A DNA stretch of 64,000 nucleotides from Actinophytocola sp. (GTDB taxonomy: Bacteria; Actinomycetota; Actinomycetes; Mycobacteriales; Pseudonocardiaceae): the NCBI GenBank assembly GCA_009379975.1, contig WHSS01000001.1, positions 33,334-97,333 of the forward strand, written 5' to 3'. A program made the translations under genes and the position numbers. This document shows, piece by piece, positions 10,084-19,152 of this stretch. Within the stretch, counting starts at the first letter, position 1. Each line of letters opens with the position of its first letter. The notes under the pieces were generated by a model that ran no database searches, had not been told where the DNA came from, and was given only the letters and a program-made list of their open reading frames with translations.

Positions 10084-11391
10084 GTGTCCCGCAATCAAGC
10101 CCCCGTAATCGACGTGGGCGAACGGCCGGAACGCCGGGTTCGCGCCGCCGCGGGACGGCTCAGCTGGGGGCTTGCCGACCAGGCGGTGTCGAGCATGACC
10201 AACTTCGCCGTGGGAATTTTCGTCGCCCGTACACTCGGGGTGGTCGAGTTCGGGATCTTCAGCCTCGCCTGGGTGACCTACGGCGTCGTCCTCAACGTCT
10301 CACGCGGCCTGGCCACCGACCCGCTGGTGGTGCGATTCAGCGGTGTCTTAACCGAACTGTGGCGCGGTGCGGTTGTCCGATCCTCTGGCACGGCGCTGGT
10401 CGTCGGAGTCGGCGCGGGCGCTGTCAGCCTGCTGGCAGGCGTGACGATCGGCGGTTCGCTCGGTGCGGCCTTCGCCGGCCTCGGGCTCATCCTCCCCGCG
10501 CTGATGCTGCAGGACAGCTGGCGGTTCGCGTTCTTCGCGGCGGGTCAGGGACGCAAGGCATTCGTCAACGACATCGTGTGGGCGACGGCCCTCGTCCCCG
10601 CGATGTTCGTCGCGGCTCAGCACGGGACCGTGTTCGGCTTCGTGCTCGCCTGGGGAGTGTCCTGCGCGGTCGCGGCGGGCGTCGGCTGTGTCCAAATCGG
10701 ACTGGTGCCGCGGTGTTCCGAGGTGCGTGCGTGGCTGTCGCAGCAGCGGGATCTCGGCCCGCGCTATCTGGTCGAGAATGTCAGCATCAGCGGAGCCACG
10801 CAGATCCGCATGTACGGCCTTGGCGCGATCGCCGGCCTCGCTGACGTGGGCGCCGTCCGCGGCGCTGAGTTGCTGCTCGGCCCGTTTCTCGCCGTACTCA
10901 TGGGGCTCTCGCTGGTCGCTGTGCCGGAGGCGGCGCGAGTGCTGCGCCGGTCGCGCCGTCGACTGCCGTTGTTTTGCCTCGTGCTCGGCGGGGTGCAGGC
11001 CATCGCCGCGTTGCTGTGGGGTCTCGGGCTGCTGTTCTTGCTGCCGGAACAAGCAGGCTGGCAGGTACTCGGCTCGGTGTGGCCGTCGGCTTCCGCGCTG
11101 ATCTTGCCCGCCACGCTCGCCGTGATGGGGGCGAGCCTGTCCACCGGCGCCGCCGCCGGGCTGCGCGCACTCGGCGCTTCCCGCCGCAGCATGCGTTCCC
11201 AACTGCTCTCGGCCGTCGCCTACGCCACCGCGGGGCTGGCAGGCGCGGGGGTCGCCGGCGCGCTCGGTTCCGCGTGGGGGGTCGCCGGCGCGACCGCATT
11301 CGGTGCCGCCGTGTGGTGGGGGCAGCTGTGGTCGGCCATGCGTGAGCACCTTGAAACGACCATCGAGCACGAAGAGATGAGGACGCCATGA
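10084..11391 (+). CDS. Oligosaccharide flippase (Wzx-like) membrane protein
   Basis: Multi-TM protein; RLSWGLADQAVSSMTNFAVGIFVARTLGVVEFGIFSLAW typical Wzx N-terminus; GTG start. Confidence 0.8.
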   Translation: MSRNQAPVIDVGERPERRVRAAAGRLSWGLADQAVSSMTNFAVGIFVARTLGVVEFGIFSLAWVTYGVVLNVSRGLATDPLVVRFSGVLTELWRGAVVRSSGTALVVGVGAGAVSLLAGVTIGGSLGAAFAGLGLILPALMLQDSWRFAFFAAGQGRKAFVNDIVWATALVPAMFVAAQHGTVFGFVLAWGVSCAVAAGVGCVQIGLVPRCSEVRAWLSQQRDLGPRYLVENVSISGATQIRMYGLGAIAGLADVGAVRGAELLLGPFLAVLMGLSLVAVPEAARVLRRSRRRLPLFCLVLGGVQAIAALLWGLGLLFLLPEQAGWQVLGSVWPSASALILPATLAVMGASLSTGAAAGLRALGASRRSMRSQLLSAVAYATAGLAGAGVAGALGSAWGVAGATAFGAAVWWGQLWSAMREHLETTIEHEEMRTP

Positions 11392-12338
11392 CGACCGTTC
11401 CCCGCGTGAGCATCGGTCTCCCGGTCTACAACGGCGAGCAGTACCTCGCCGAGGCACTCGACGCCTTGCTCGGCCAGACCTACCGCGACTTCGAACTGAT
11501 CATCACCGACAATGCGTCGACCGACGGCACTGAGGCGATCTGCCGCCGATATCTGGCGAAGGACCCACGAATTCGGTACCTCCGGCTGCCGGAGAACATC
11601 GGCGCCGCTCCGAACCACAACTTCGTCTTCACCCAGGCCCGCGGCGAGCTGTTCAAGTGGGCTTCACACGACGACCTGTACGGGCGCGACCTGCTGCGCC
11701 GGTGTATTGACGCGCTCGACGAGCACCCGGAGGCCGTGCTCAGCCATGTAACCAAAGCCATCATCGACGGCTCGGGCACGGTACGCCGGTCGTTCGACTA
11801 CCAGCTTGCCACGGACTCACCGCACGCTCCCGAACGCTTCCGGAGCCTGCTGTTCGCCGCCGGGGGCGACGACTTCTACGGAGTGATCAGGGCGGACGTC
11901 CTCCGGCGCGTGACTCCGCACGACAGCTATCACCACGCGGACCGCACGTTTGTCACCGAGATCGGCCTGCACGGCCCGTTCCACCAGGTGCGGGAGCTGC
12001 TGTACTTCCGCCGAGACCATCCCACCCGCGCGGAGCGCGCGAACCCGAGCAAGCGGGCACGTTGTGTCAACCTCGACCCGCGGCGGGCCGATCGTATGCG
12101 CAACCCCACGGTGCGCCTGCTCAGCGAGTACATCTGGGGGTATATCGCGATGATTCGGCGCGCGCCGCTGTCGCCGAAGGACCGGCAGGCGTGTTACCGG
12201 CACCTTTTCGCGTGGCTGGCGAGCCGCTTGGTCCCGGGGTCGTCCCAGCGCATCGAGGATCATCCCGACGTGGTTTCCGACGAAATCGCCGTCGCCGTTG
12301 ACACGATCGTCGCGGGGCGCGAGCGGAGAGCAGGCTGA
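11388..12338 (+). CDS. Glycosyltransferase family 2
   Basis: RVSIGLPVYNGEQYLAEALDALLGQTYRDFELIITDNASTDGT; ATGA overlap. Confidence 0.93.
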   Translation: MTTVPRVSIGLPVYNGEQYLAEALDALLGQTYRDFELIITDNASTDGTEAICRRYLAKDPRIRYLRLPENIGAAPNHNFVFTQARGELFKWASHDDLYGRDLLRRCIDALDEHPEAVLSHVTKAIIDGSGTVRRSFDYQLATDSPHAPERFRSLLFAAGGDDFYGVIRADVLRRVTPHDSYHHADRTFVTEIGLHGPFHQVRELLYFRRDHPTRAERANPSKRARCVNLDPRRADRMRNPTVRLLSEYIWGYIAMIRRAPLSPKDRQACYRHLFAWLASRLVPGSSQRIEDHPDVVSDEIAVAVDTIVAGRERRAG

Positions 12339-12340
12339 TC

Positions 12341-13585
12341 GTGGCAACCGTTCAGAGCTCGAAGCCGCCTGTTCTTACCGCTCCGCGGGTCGGGTTGTTC
12401 GGCCTGCTGGGTTCGGGCAACCTCGGCAACGACGGCTCACTCGACGCCGTCGTCGCCTACCTCGCCGAACAGTATCCCGATGCGCGGCTCGGGTTCCTGT
12501 GTATGGGTCCCGAGCAGGTCATGCAGCGCTACGGCGTGCCCGCCGCGCCGCTGCTGTGGTACGAGGCGCATTCCGGGTCAGGGCCTCGTGTGCTGCTGAA
12601 GCTCGTTGGCAAGGCACTCGATCCGATCCGGACCCTGGCCTGGGTTCGTCGCCACGATGTCGTGATCGTGCCTGGCATGGGCGTGCTGGAGGCGACGTTA
12701 CCGCTGCGGCCGTGGGGGTTCCCGTTTGCGCTGCTGACGCTGTGCGCGGCAGGCAGGCTGACCGGGACCAAGGTCGCGTTTGTCAGCGTCGGGGCGAGCG
12801 TGATCACCAACCGCGCGACGCGCTGGGTGATCACCCGGGCAGCCAAGTGGGCGTACTACCGGTCCTACCGTGACTCGCAGTCACGGGAGGCGATGCGCCA
12901 GATGGGCGTGGACGTCGCTCGGGACGGCGTCTACCCCGACCTGGCGTTCGCCCTGCGAGTGCCCGCCGTGCCCGCCAGGCCCACCGGTGCGGTAGGTGTC
13001 GGCGTGATGGCTTACCGCGGCGCCGAGGCCGATCGGACGCGCGGGGACGAGATCTACCACCGCTATGTCGACGCGATGGCGCGTTTCGTGTGCTGGCTCG
13101 TCGATCGGGGCAGGACGGTGCGCCTGTTCACCGGTGACCGGGTGGACGACACCGTAGTCGCGCAGATCCTCGACCATCTGCGACGGCACCGGCCTGAGCT
13201 GGACCCGGCGTGCGTAGTCGCCGAACCCGCCGCGAGCCTTGACGAGCTCATGCGGCAGATGAGCACCGTGGACACCGTCGTCGCCACGCGGTATCACAAC
13301 GTGCTCTGCGCGTTGAAGCTCGCGAAGCCGACGGTGTCGATCGGATACGCCGCGAAGAACGACGTCCTGATGGCCGAGTCGGGCTTGGGGGACTACTGCC
13401 AATACGCCGGCGACGTGGACGTCGACCGCCTTGTCGAGCAGTTCACCGATCTGGAGGGCAGGTCGGCCGAGCTGCGCCTGGCGATGACCACTCGCAATGT
13501 GGTGGCGCGCCGCGGCCTCGATCACCAGTTCAGTGAGCTGTCGGACGCACTGTTCGCTGCTCGCCCGACCGCGGAGGAGGCATGA
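12341..13585 (+). CDS. Polysaccharide pyruvyl transferase family protein
   Basis: VGLFGLLGSGNLGNDGSLDAVVAYL ... DTVVATRYHNVLCALKLAKPTVSIGYAAKND. Confidence 0.88.
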   Translation: MATVQSSKPPVLTAPRVGLFGLLGSGNLGNDGSLDAVVAYLAEQYPDARLGFLCMGPEQVMQRYGVPAAPLLWYEAHSGSGPRVLLKLVGKALDPIRTLAWVRRHDVVIVPGMGVLEATLPLRPWGFPFALLTLCAAGRLTGTKVAFVSVGASVITNRATRWVITRAAKWAYYRSYRDSQSREAMRQMGVDVARDGVYPDLAFALRVPAVPARPTGAVGVGVMAYRGAEADRTRGDEIYHRYVDAMARFVCWLVDRGRTVRLFTGDRVDDTVVAQILDHLRRHRPELDPACVVAEPAASLDELMRQMSTVDTVVATRYHNVLCALKLAKPTVSIGYAAKNDVLMAESGLGDYCQYAGDVDVDRLVEQFTDLEGRSAELRLAMTTRNVVARRGLDHQFSELSDALFAARPTAEEA

Positions 13586-14133
13586 TGAAGGCCATTCCGG
13601 TACCCGCCATCGCAGGCGCCTACCTGTTCGAACCCACACCGCACGCCGACGATCGGGGGTTCTTCTGCCGCACGTTCGACGCTGACGTGATCCGTTCCGT
13701 CGGCATCGATCCGGAAGGTTTCCCCCAGGACAGCTTGTCGCGGTCGTGGCGCGGCGTCGTCCGCGGCATGCACCTGCGCTCTGGTGCGGGGGAAGCGAAG
13801 CTCGTGCGCTGCTCGTCCGGGGTGGTGTTCGATGTCGTCGTCGACCTGCGCACGAGTTCGCCGACGTGCGGCAACCAGGTGCATGTCGAACTGACAGGGG
13901 AGGCGCAGCAGACGCTCTACGTCCCGGCCGGTTGCGCCCACGGGTTCCAGGCGTTGACCGATCCGGCCGACGTGTCGTACCGGATCGACCGGGCACACGA
14001 TCCCGCCGAGGATGTGGCGATCGCCTTCGACGATCCCGAGCTCGCGATCCCGTGGCCGTTGCCGGTCGCGTCGTTGTCGGCGCGGGACCGGCGTGCGTTG
14101 TCGCTGGCCGATGCGATCAAGGAGCTTCGATGA
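13582..14133 (+). CDS. dTDP-4-dehydrorhamnose 3,5-epimerase-like protein (RmlC family)
   Basis: GAYLFEPTPHADDRGFFCRTFD..FPQDSLSRSWRGVVRGMHLRSG...VPAGCAHGFQALTD. Confidence 0.88.
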   Translation: MMKAIPVPAIAGAYLFEPTPHADDRGFFCRTFDADVIRSVGIDPEGFPQDSLSRSWRGVVRGMHLRSGAGEAKLVRCSSGVVFDVVVDLRTSSPTCGNQVHVELTGEAQQTLYVPAGCAHGFQALTDPADVSYRIDRAHDPAEDVAIAFDDPELAIPWPLPVASLSARDRRALSLADAIKELR

Positions 14134-15455
14134 CGGAAACCGATGACGTGATGCCGCTGTCCGGTGAGCTGAACCGGCGGCTGCACGCGATGATCCCCGG
14201 CGGGGCCCATACTTATGCCAAGGGCGACGACCAGTATCCCGAGGGGCTCGCGCCGGTCATCTCGCACGGCCACGGCGCGCACGTTTGGGACGTCGACGGG
14301 AACCGCTACATCGAGTACGGCGCGGGGCTTCGGTCGGTCAGCCTCGGTCACGGGCATCCGCGGGTGATCGCCGCGGTCCGCCACGAGCTCGAGCGTGGGG
14401 CCAACTTCGTACGGCCGAGCGTCGTCGAGGCCGAGGCGGCCGAGCGCTTTCTCGAGACGGTGCCGACCGCGGAGATGGTCAAGTTCGCCAAGAACGGCTC
14501 GGACGTCACCACGGCGGCGGTGCGGCTGGCACGCGCGGCTACCGGGCGCGACCTGGTGGCGATCTGCGGCGACCAGCCGTTCTTCTCGACCGACGACTGG
14601 TTCATAGGCAGGACGCCGATGCCGGCGGGGATTCCGGAACAACTCGGGGAGCTGACCGTGTCGTTCCCGTACGGCGATCTGGCCGCAACCGAAGACCTGC
14701 TGCGGCGCCACGATGGCCGCGTCGCCTGCCTCATCCTGGAAGCGGCCACTCAGCACGACCCCCCTCCCGGCTACCTTGCTGGCCTGCGCACGCTCGCGGA
14801 TCGGCATGGCTGTGCGCTGATCTTCGACGAGATGATCACGGGATTCCGGTGGTCCGAGGCGGGCGCACAGGGCTATTACGGCGTGACGCCCGACCTGTCG
14901 ACCTTCGGCAAGGCCCTGGGCAACGGGTTCGCCGTATCGGCTTTGGCCGGTCGGCGTGACCTGATGGAGCAGGGCGGGCTCCGGCACGACGGCGAGCGGG
15001 TCTTCCTGCTGTCAACGACACACGGTGCGGAGACACATTCGCTTGCCGCGGCGATGGCTGTTCTGGACACCTACCGGGAGGAGGGCATCACCGCGCGCCT
15101 GCACGCGCTCGGCGAGCGCCTCGCGGCCGGGGTCCGGGACGTGGCTGACGGCATGGGCGTTGCCGACCACATCGTGGTGCGTGGCAGGGCAAGCAACCTT
15201 GTCTTCGCCACCCTCGACGACAAGCTGCGTCCGTCGCAGGACTACCGGACCCTGTTCCTGCGCCAGCTCATCCTTGGCGGCGTGCTCGGCCCGTCGTTCG
15301 TCGTTGGCAGCGCGCTCACCGAGACCGATATCGACCGCACCGTCGAAGTGGTTGCCCAAGCGTGCGCGGTTTATCGCAAGGCGCTCGCCGCCGCCGACCC
15401 CACGCCGTGGATGGGGGGAAGGCCGGTGAAACCGGTCTTCCGCCGCTTCGCCTGA
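14130..15455 (+). CDS. Class III PLP-dependent aminotransferase (glutamate-1-semialdehyde aminomutase-like)
   Basis: MIPGGAHTYAKGDDQYPEGLAPVISHGHGAHVWDVDGNRYIEYGAGL...IFDEMITGFRWSEAGAQGYYGVTPDLSTFGKALGNG; start set at ATG 14130 (ATGA overlap). Confidence 0.9.
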   Translation: MTETDDVMPLSGELNRRLHAMIPGGAHTYAKGDDQYPEGLAPVISHGHGAHVWDVDGNRYIEYGAGLRSVSLGHGHPRVIAAVRHELERGANFVRPSVVEAEAAERFLETVPTAEMVKFAKNGSDVTTAAVRLARAATGRDLVAICGDQPFFSTDDWFIGRTPMPAGIPEQLGELTVSFPYGDLAATEDLLRRHDGRVACLILEAATQHDPPPGYLAGLRTLADRHGCALIFDEMITGFRWSEAGAQGYYGVTPDLSTFGKALGNGFAVSALAGRRDLMEQGGLRHDGERVFLLSTTHGAETHSLAAAMAVLDTYREEGITARLHALGERLAAGVRDVADGMGVADHIVVRGRASNLVFATLDDKLRPSQDYRTLFLRQLILGGVLGPSFVVGSALTETDIDRTVEVVAQACAVYRKALAAADPTPWMGGRPVKPVFRRFA

Positions 15456-15460
15456 GCAGT

Positions 15461-15570
15461 ATCAGAGGTGCAGAGGAACCGGGCGGTGTGCTTGGTCTCC
15501 GAGACGTGGACCGACCGCGTGTCCACACCGTGCCGGTCTAGCCATGCCCGGCGCATCGGGTCACGGTCCT
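15461..15570 (-). pseudogene. Remnant of adenosine kinase (PfkB family, AdoK-like), about 35 codons
   Basis: Reverse-strand translation DRDPMRRAWLDRHGVDTRSVHVSETKHTARFLCTSD resembles actinobacterial AdoK (WL..xGV....V.xSETxHTARFxCTxD); no ATP-binding half present. Confidence 0.65.
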
Positions 15571-15588
15571 CCGCTGTCGGGAACGGGC

Positions 15589-16806
15589 CTAGACGTTCGC
15601 CACGTCCTTGAGTGCGGCCGCCCGCTCCGTGCTCTCCCACGGCAGCTCGACGTCGGTTCGGCCGAAATGGCCGTAAGCGGCGGTGGTGGCGTAGATGGGC
15701 CGCAGCAGGTCGAGGTCGCGGATGATGGCCGCGGGTCGCAGGTCGAACACCTCGGTGATGGCCTGCTGGATCGTGGCCGGGTCGACGGTCTCGGTCCCAA
15801 AGGTCTCGACGAACAGACCCACCGGCGCTGCCTTACCGATCGCGTAGGCAACCTGCGCCTCGATTCGCGACGCCAGCCCGGCCGCCACAACGGTCTTCGC
15901 GACCCACCGCATCGCGTACGCGGCCGAACGGTCCACTTTGGACGGATCCTTGCCGGAGAACGCCCCGCCACCGTGGCGGGCCATTCCGCCGTAGGTGTCG
16001 ACGATGATCTTGCGACCGGTCAGCCCCGCATCCCCCATCGGACCACCGACGACGAAGCGTCCCGTCGGGTTGACCAGCAGCCGGGCGCCGTCGGTCTCCA
16101 GTGGCAGGTCGGCGAGCTCCGGGCCGAGCACGTGCTCGCGTACGTCCACCGCCAGCATCCGGTCCAGATCGATGCCTTCGGCGTGCTGGGTGGAGACCAC
16201 CACCGTGTCCAGCCGTACCGGTCGGTCGCCCACATACTCGATCGTGACCTGTGTCTTTCCGTCCGGCCGCAGGTACGGCATCACCCCGGACTTGCGCACC
16301 GAGGACAGCTTGCGGGCGAGCCGGTGCGCCAGCGCGATGGGCAGTGGCATCAGCTCGGGTGTGTCGATGCACGCGTAGCCGAACAACAGCCCCTGGTCGC
16401 CAGCACCCTGCCGGTCCAGCTCGTCGGTGTCCTGTCCTCCGGTCCGCGTCTCGTAGGCGGCATCCACGCCCTGTGCGATGTCGGCCGACTGCGCGCCGAT
16501 CGCGACGTTCACGCCGCACGAGTTTCCGTCGAAGCCCTTGGCGGACGAGTCGTAGCCGATCTCGAGGATCTTGCCGCGCACGATGCCAGGGATGTCGGCG
16601 TAGGCGGTCGTGCTGACTTCGCCTGCCACGTGTACCTGACCAGTGGTGATCATCGTCTCGACGGCAACCCTGCTGCGCGGGTCCTCCGCGAGAAGCGCGT
16701 CGAGTACGGCGTCACTGACTGCGTCGCAGATCTTATCCGGATGTCCTTCGGTGACCGACTCCGACGTGAACAGGCGTGCGGCCACAGAGACCTCCGTTAT
16801 GCGCAT
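15589..16806 (-). CDS. metK: S-adenosylmethionine synthetase
   Basis: [28 protein letters not shown] ... [37 protein letters not shown]. Confidence 0.96.
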   Translation of the reverse strand: MRITEVSVAARLFTSESVTEGHPDKICDAVSDAVLDALLAEDPRSRVAVETMITTGQVHVAGEVSTTAYADIPGIVRGKILEIGYDSSAKGFDGNSCGVNVAIGAQSADIAQGVDAAYETRTGGQDTDELDRQGAGDQGLLFGYACIDTPELMPLPIALAHRLARKLSSVRKSGVMPYLRPDGKTQVTIEYVGDRPVRLDTVVVSTQHAEGIDLDRMLAVDVREHVLGPELADLPLETDGARLLVNPTGRFVVGGPMGDAGLTGRKIIVDTYGGMARHGGGAFSGKDPSKVDRSAAYAMRWVAKTVVAAGLASRIEAQVAYAIGKAAPVGLFVETFGTETVDPATIQQAITEVFDLRPAAIIRDLDLLRPIYATTAAYGHFGRTDVELPWESTERAAALKDVANV

Positions 16807-16866
16807 TCCGTCGTTCGGTGCGACCTGGGTCGCCTCACTGGGAATGTCGCGCGCCGCGGTGTCCTG

Positions 16867-17556
16867 TTACACCATTTGTCCAGATTTCGGTGATTGTCGG
16901 TCGGAAGTACCGTCGAGGACCCAGGCCGTCGCGGGGACGATGGCGAGCGCCGTGCAGAAGCCGCCAACGGTGTCGGACGCATAGTGTGCCGTCAACACGA
17001 TCTGGGACCAGGCCATCGTCGTTCCCGCCACGGTCGCTGCACCAAGGACCACCGTCACGCCTACCGCTCGGCCGGCCTGGCACAGCGTGACCAGGAGCAG
17101 TGCGGTGATGAATGCCAACGCGGTGAGCGTCGCGGTATGGCCGCTTGGATATGCGAGGTGGTCTCCGTTGATCGTGCGGCCGGTCAACTGCTTCAGCATC
17201 GTCGTGGTGAGGATCGTCAAGCCGGGACCGGCCACCGCGAGGGCGGCAAGGCGAGGGCGCCGCAGGGCAAGGCACGATCCGGTCAGGGCAGTCGCCAGTA
17301 CCGCCGCTCCGGCCGGTTCACTGCAGAAGTCCACGATCAGGGCGATGGTGCGCACCGGTGACGGTTCGAACGCGGCGCCGCCGATCGCCGACAGCGCCCA
17401 CCGATCGAACGACCCGGCTACGGTTTGGCCCGCGTGGAGCACACCGAGCACGACAACCGCCAACGCGGCGAACACCGCAACGACACCGAACGGCAGACGC
17501 ATTGTGCAGGGCACGGCAGACGAGGCCGGTCTACGGTCGGCCATCGTGCTGCTCAC
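16867..17556 (-). CDS. PAP2-family phosphatase, membrane
   Basis: KQLTGRTINGDHLAYPSGHTATLTAL ... SQIVLTAHYASDTVGG (PAP2 motifs), several TM segments. Confidence 0.85.
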   Translation of the reverse strand: MSSTMADRRPASSAVPCTMRLPFGVVAVFAALAVVVLGVLHAGQTVAGSFDRWALSAIGGAAFEPSPVRTIALIVDFCSEPAGAAVLATALTGSCLALRRPRLAALAVAGPGLTILTTTMLKQLTGRTINGDHLAYPSGHTATLTALAFITALLLVTLCQAGRAVGVTVVLGAATVAGTTMAWSQIVLTAHYASDTVGGFCTALAIVPATAWVLDGTSDRQSPKSGQMV

Positions 17557-17724
17557 TGAATCAGCGCTCCTCGAGTCGTCGGCAGGAAGGTGGGCCGTAC
17601 TTAATGAAGTCGGGCTCGCGGGCCGAATTGTTTCCGGCTAGACCGACAAACTACGCGATTAGATCGATTCGGCCTTATGGGTGTAACTCCCAGTCCTCGC
17701 CTTCGGCGGCCGCGCCGTCACCGG

Positions 17725-17925
17725 TCCAAGCCGACCCGGTGTGCGTATTTGCGGGACGTGCTGCGTGCGGCGTTGCAGCACAGATCACCGGAAACGGGGG
17801 GGACGAGGTGTTCGGCGGGCACCGCATCGGCCGGCTCGCCGATGCCGAAGGCTGTTATCGCCAGCAGTGGGCTGGGGTAGCGGTCTTCGCCGCAGAGCCT
17901 GCGCGTCATGGCGAGCAGCTCCGAT
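17725..17925 (+). pseudogene. Fragment resembling an asparagine synthase-like synthetase domain
   Basis: Frame of ORF 17358..18620 reads AACGVAAQITGNGGDEVFGGHRIGRLADAEGCYRQQWAGVAVFAA; GDGGDExFGG-like motif, no flanking domain. Confidence 0.4.
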
Positions 17926-19148
17926 CAGATCGGAACGCTGGACGCGTGCCCGCTCATTGCGGCCCGGTACCCGTCGACCAGCCCCACCAGCCCGGACGCC
18001 GGTGTGAAGTCCCGTTCGTACCGCAAGCGCGCGGCCGCCCCCAGATCCCGGTTGCGTTTCGGCGTACGCACGATTGCCCGCAGGCATGCCGCGAGCGACG
18101 CCGGGTCACCAGGGCGGTGCAGCATCCCGGTGACGCCGTCTTGTACCAGCTCGACCAGCGCGCCGTGTGCGGCCGCGACGGCCGGGACGCCTGCCACCAT
18201 CGCTTCGACGACCACCAGGCCGAACGTCTCCATCCAGGCCGACGGCACCACCACAGCCACGGCCCGTGCGGTGAGTTCCTGGCACTGTGCCTTGGTGCGC
18301 AGTCCGAGGTAGCGCACGTCGTCGCGATCACGCGCCCACTGCTCGACCTCGCTGGACATCGGCCCGGTCCCCGCGAGCATCAGCGGGATGGCGAGGCCGC
18401 CGCCTGCGGCGATCGCGTCCCATGCCCTCATCAGGAGCCGGACGCCCTTCTCCTCGTTCATTCGCCCCAGGTAGAGCAAGTGCTCACCACGCCCGGCCCG
18501 GCGGAGCCCGGAATCGGGGACGAAGTTGTACTTCACGGTGAGCCGGTCCGCCGGCATGCCGCTCTGGACGAGCATCGCGCGCTGTGCGCCGGAGACGCAG
18601 AAGAACCGCTTCACTCCTGACCACCAGCGTCGGCGGTTGGCGATCATGGCGGCCGCCACCGGGGCGGTGGCGAGGGGCGAGTCGCGATAGCACCCGTGGC
18701 GCACCGCGGCCAGCGGCGTCCGGCTGGTGCAGTCGGTGCATACGTGTCCGTCGCGGAACATCGTGCCTGGCACGCACACCATCATGTAGTTGTGCAGGGT
18801 CGCCACTACCGGCACGCCGGCATCGGCACACGCGGCCAGTACGGACGGTGAGATCAGCGGGAAGGTGTTGTGCACATGCACGACGTCGGGCCGTTCGGCT
18901 TGCAGGTCGGCGGCGAGCGCGGATCTCGCGACTGGGTTCCACGGCACCAGCAAGGGCAGCGCGGCGCGTTCCAGCAACGACATGGACGCGATGTCGTCGC
19001 TGCGGCGCTCGAACATTCGTACCCGGTGGCCCGCGTCGGACAGCAGGGCCACCTCCTGATCGACGACGTGGTTCTCCCCGCTCGGCTGCTCCGATCGATA
19101 GCGGTTGTGCACGACGAGCACGTTGAGTGCGGTCATGGGCTCTGCCAT
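17925..19148 (-). CDS. Glycosyltransferase family 4
   Basis: VVHNRYRSEQPSGENHVVDQEVALLSDAGHRV...LLYLGRMNEEKGVRLLMRAW...VPSAWMETFGLVVVEAMVAGVPAVAA; start set at ATG 19148 after AGGAAC. Confidence 0.9.
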   Translation of the reverse strand: MAEPMTALNVLVVHNRYRSEQPSGENHVVDQEVALLSDAGHRVRMFERRSDDIASMSLLERAALPLLVPWNPVARSALAADLQAERPDVVHVHNTFPLISPSVLAACADAGVPVVATLHNYMMVCVPGTMFRDGHVCTDCTSRTPLAAVRHGCYRDSPLATAPVAAAMIANRRRWWSGVKRFFCVSGAQRAMLVQSGMPADRLTVKYNFVPDSGLRRAGRGEHLLYLGRMNEEKGVRLLMRAWDAIAAGGGLAIPLMLAGTGPMSSEVEQWARDRDDVRYLGLRTKAQCQELTARAVAVVVPSAWMETFGLVVVEAMVAGVPAVAAAHGALVELVQDGVTGMLHRPGDPASLAACLRAIVRTPKRNRDLGAAARLRYERDFTPASGLVGLVDGYRAAMSGHASSVPI

Positions 19149-19152
19149 GTTC

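Noticed and set aside
16807-16866. SAM riboswitch upstream of metK
   Set aside because: Only about 60 nt separate metK from the upstream co-directional PAP2 gene; no riboswitch-like structure recognised.
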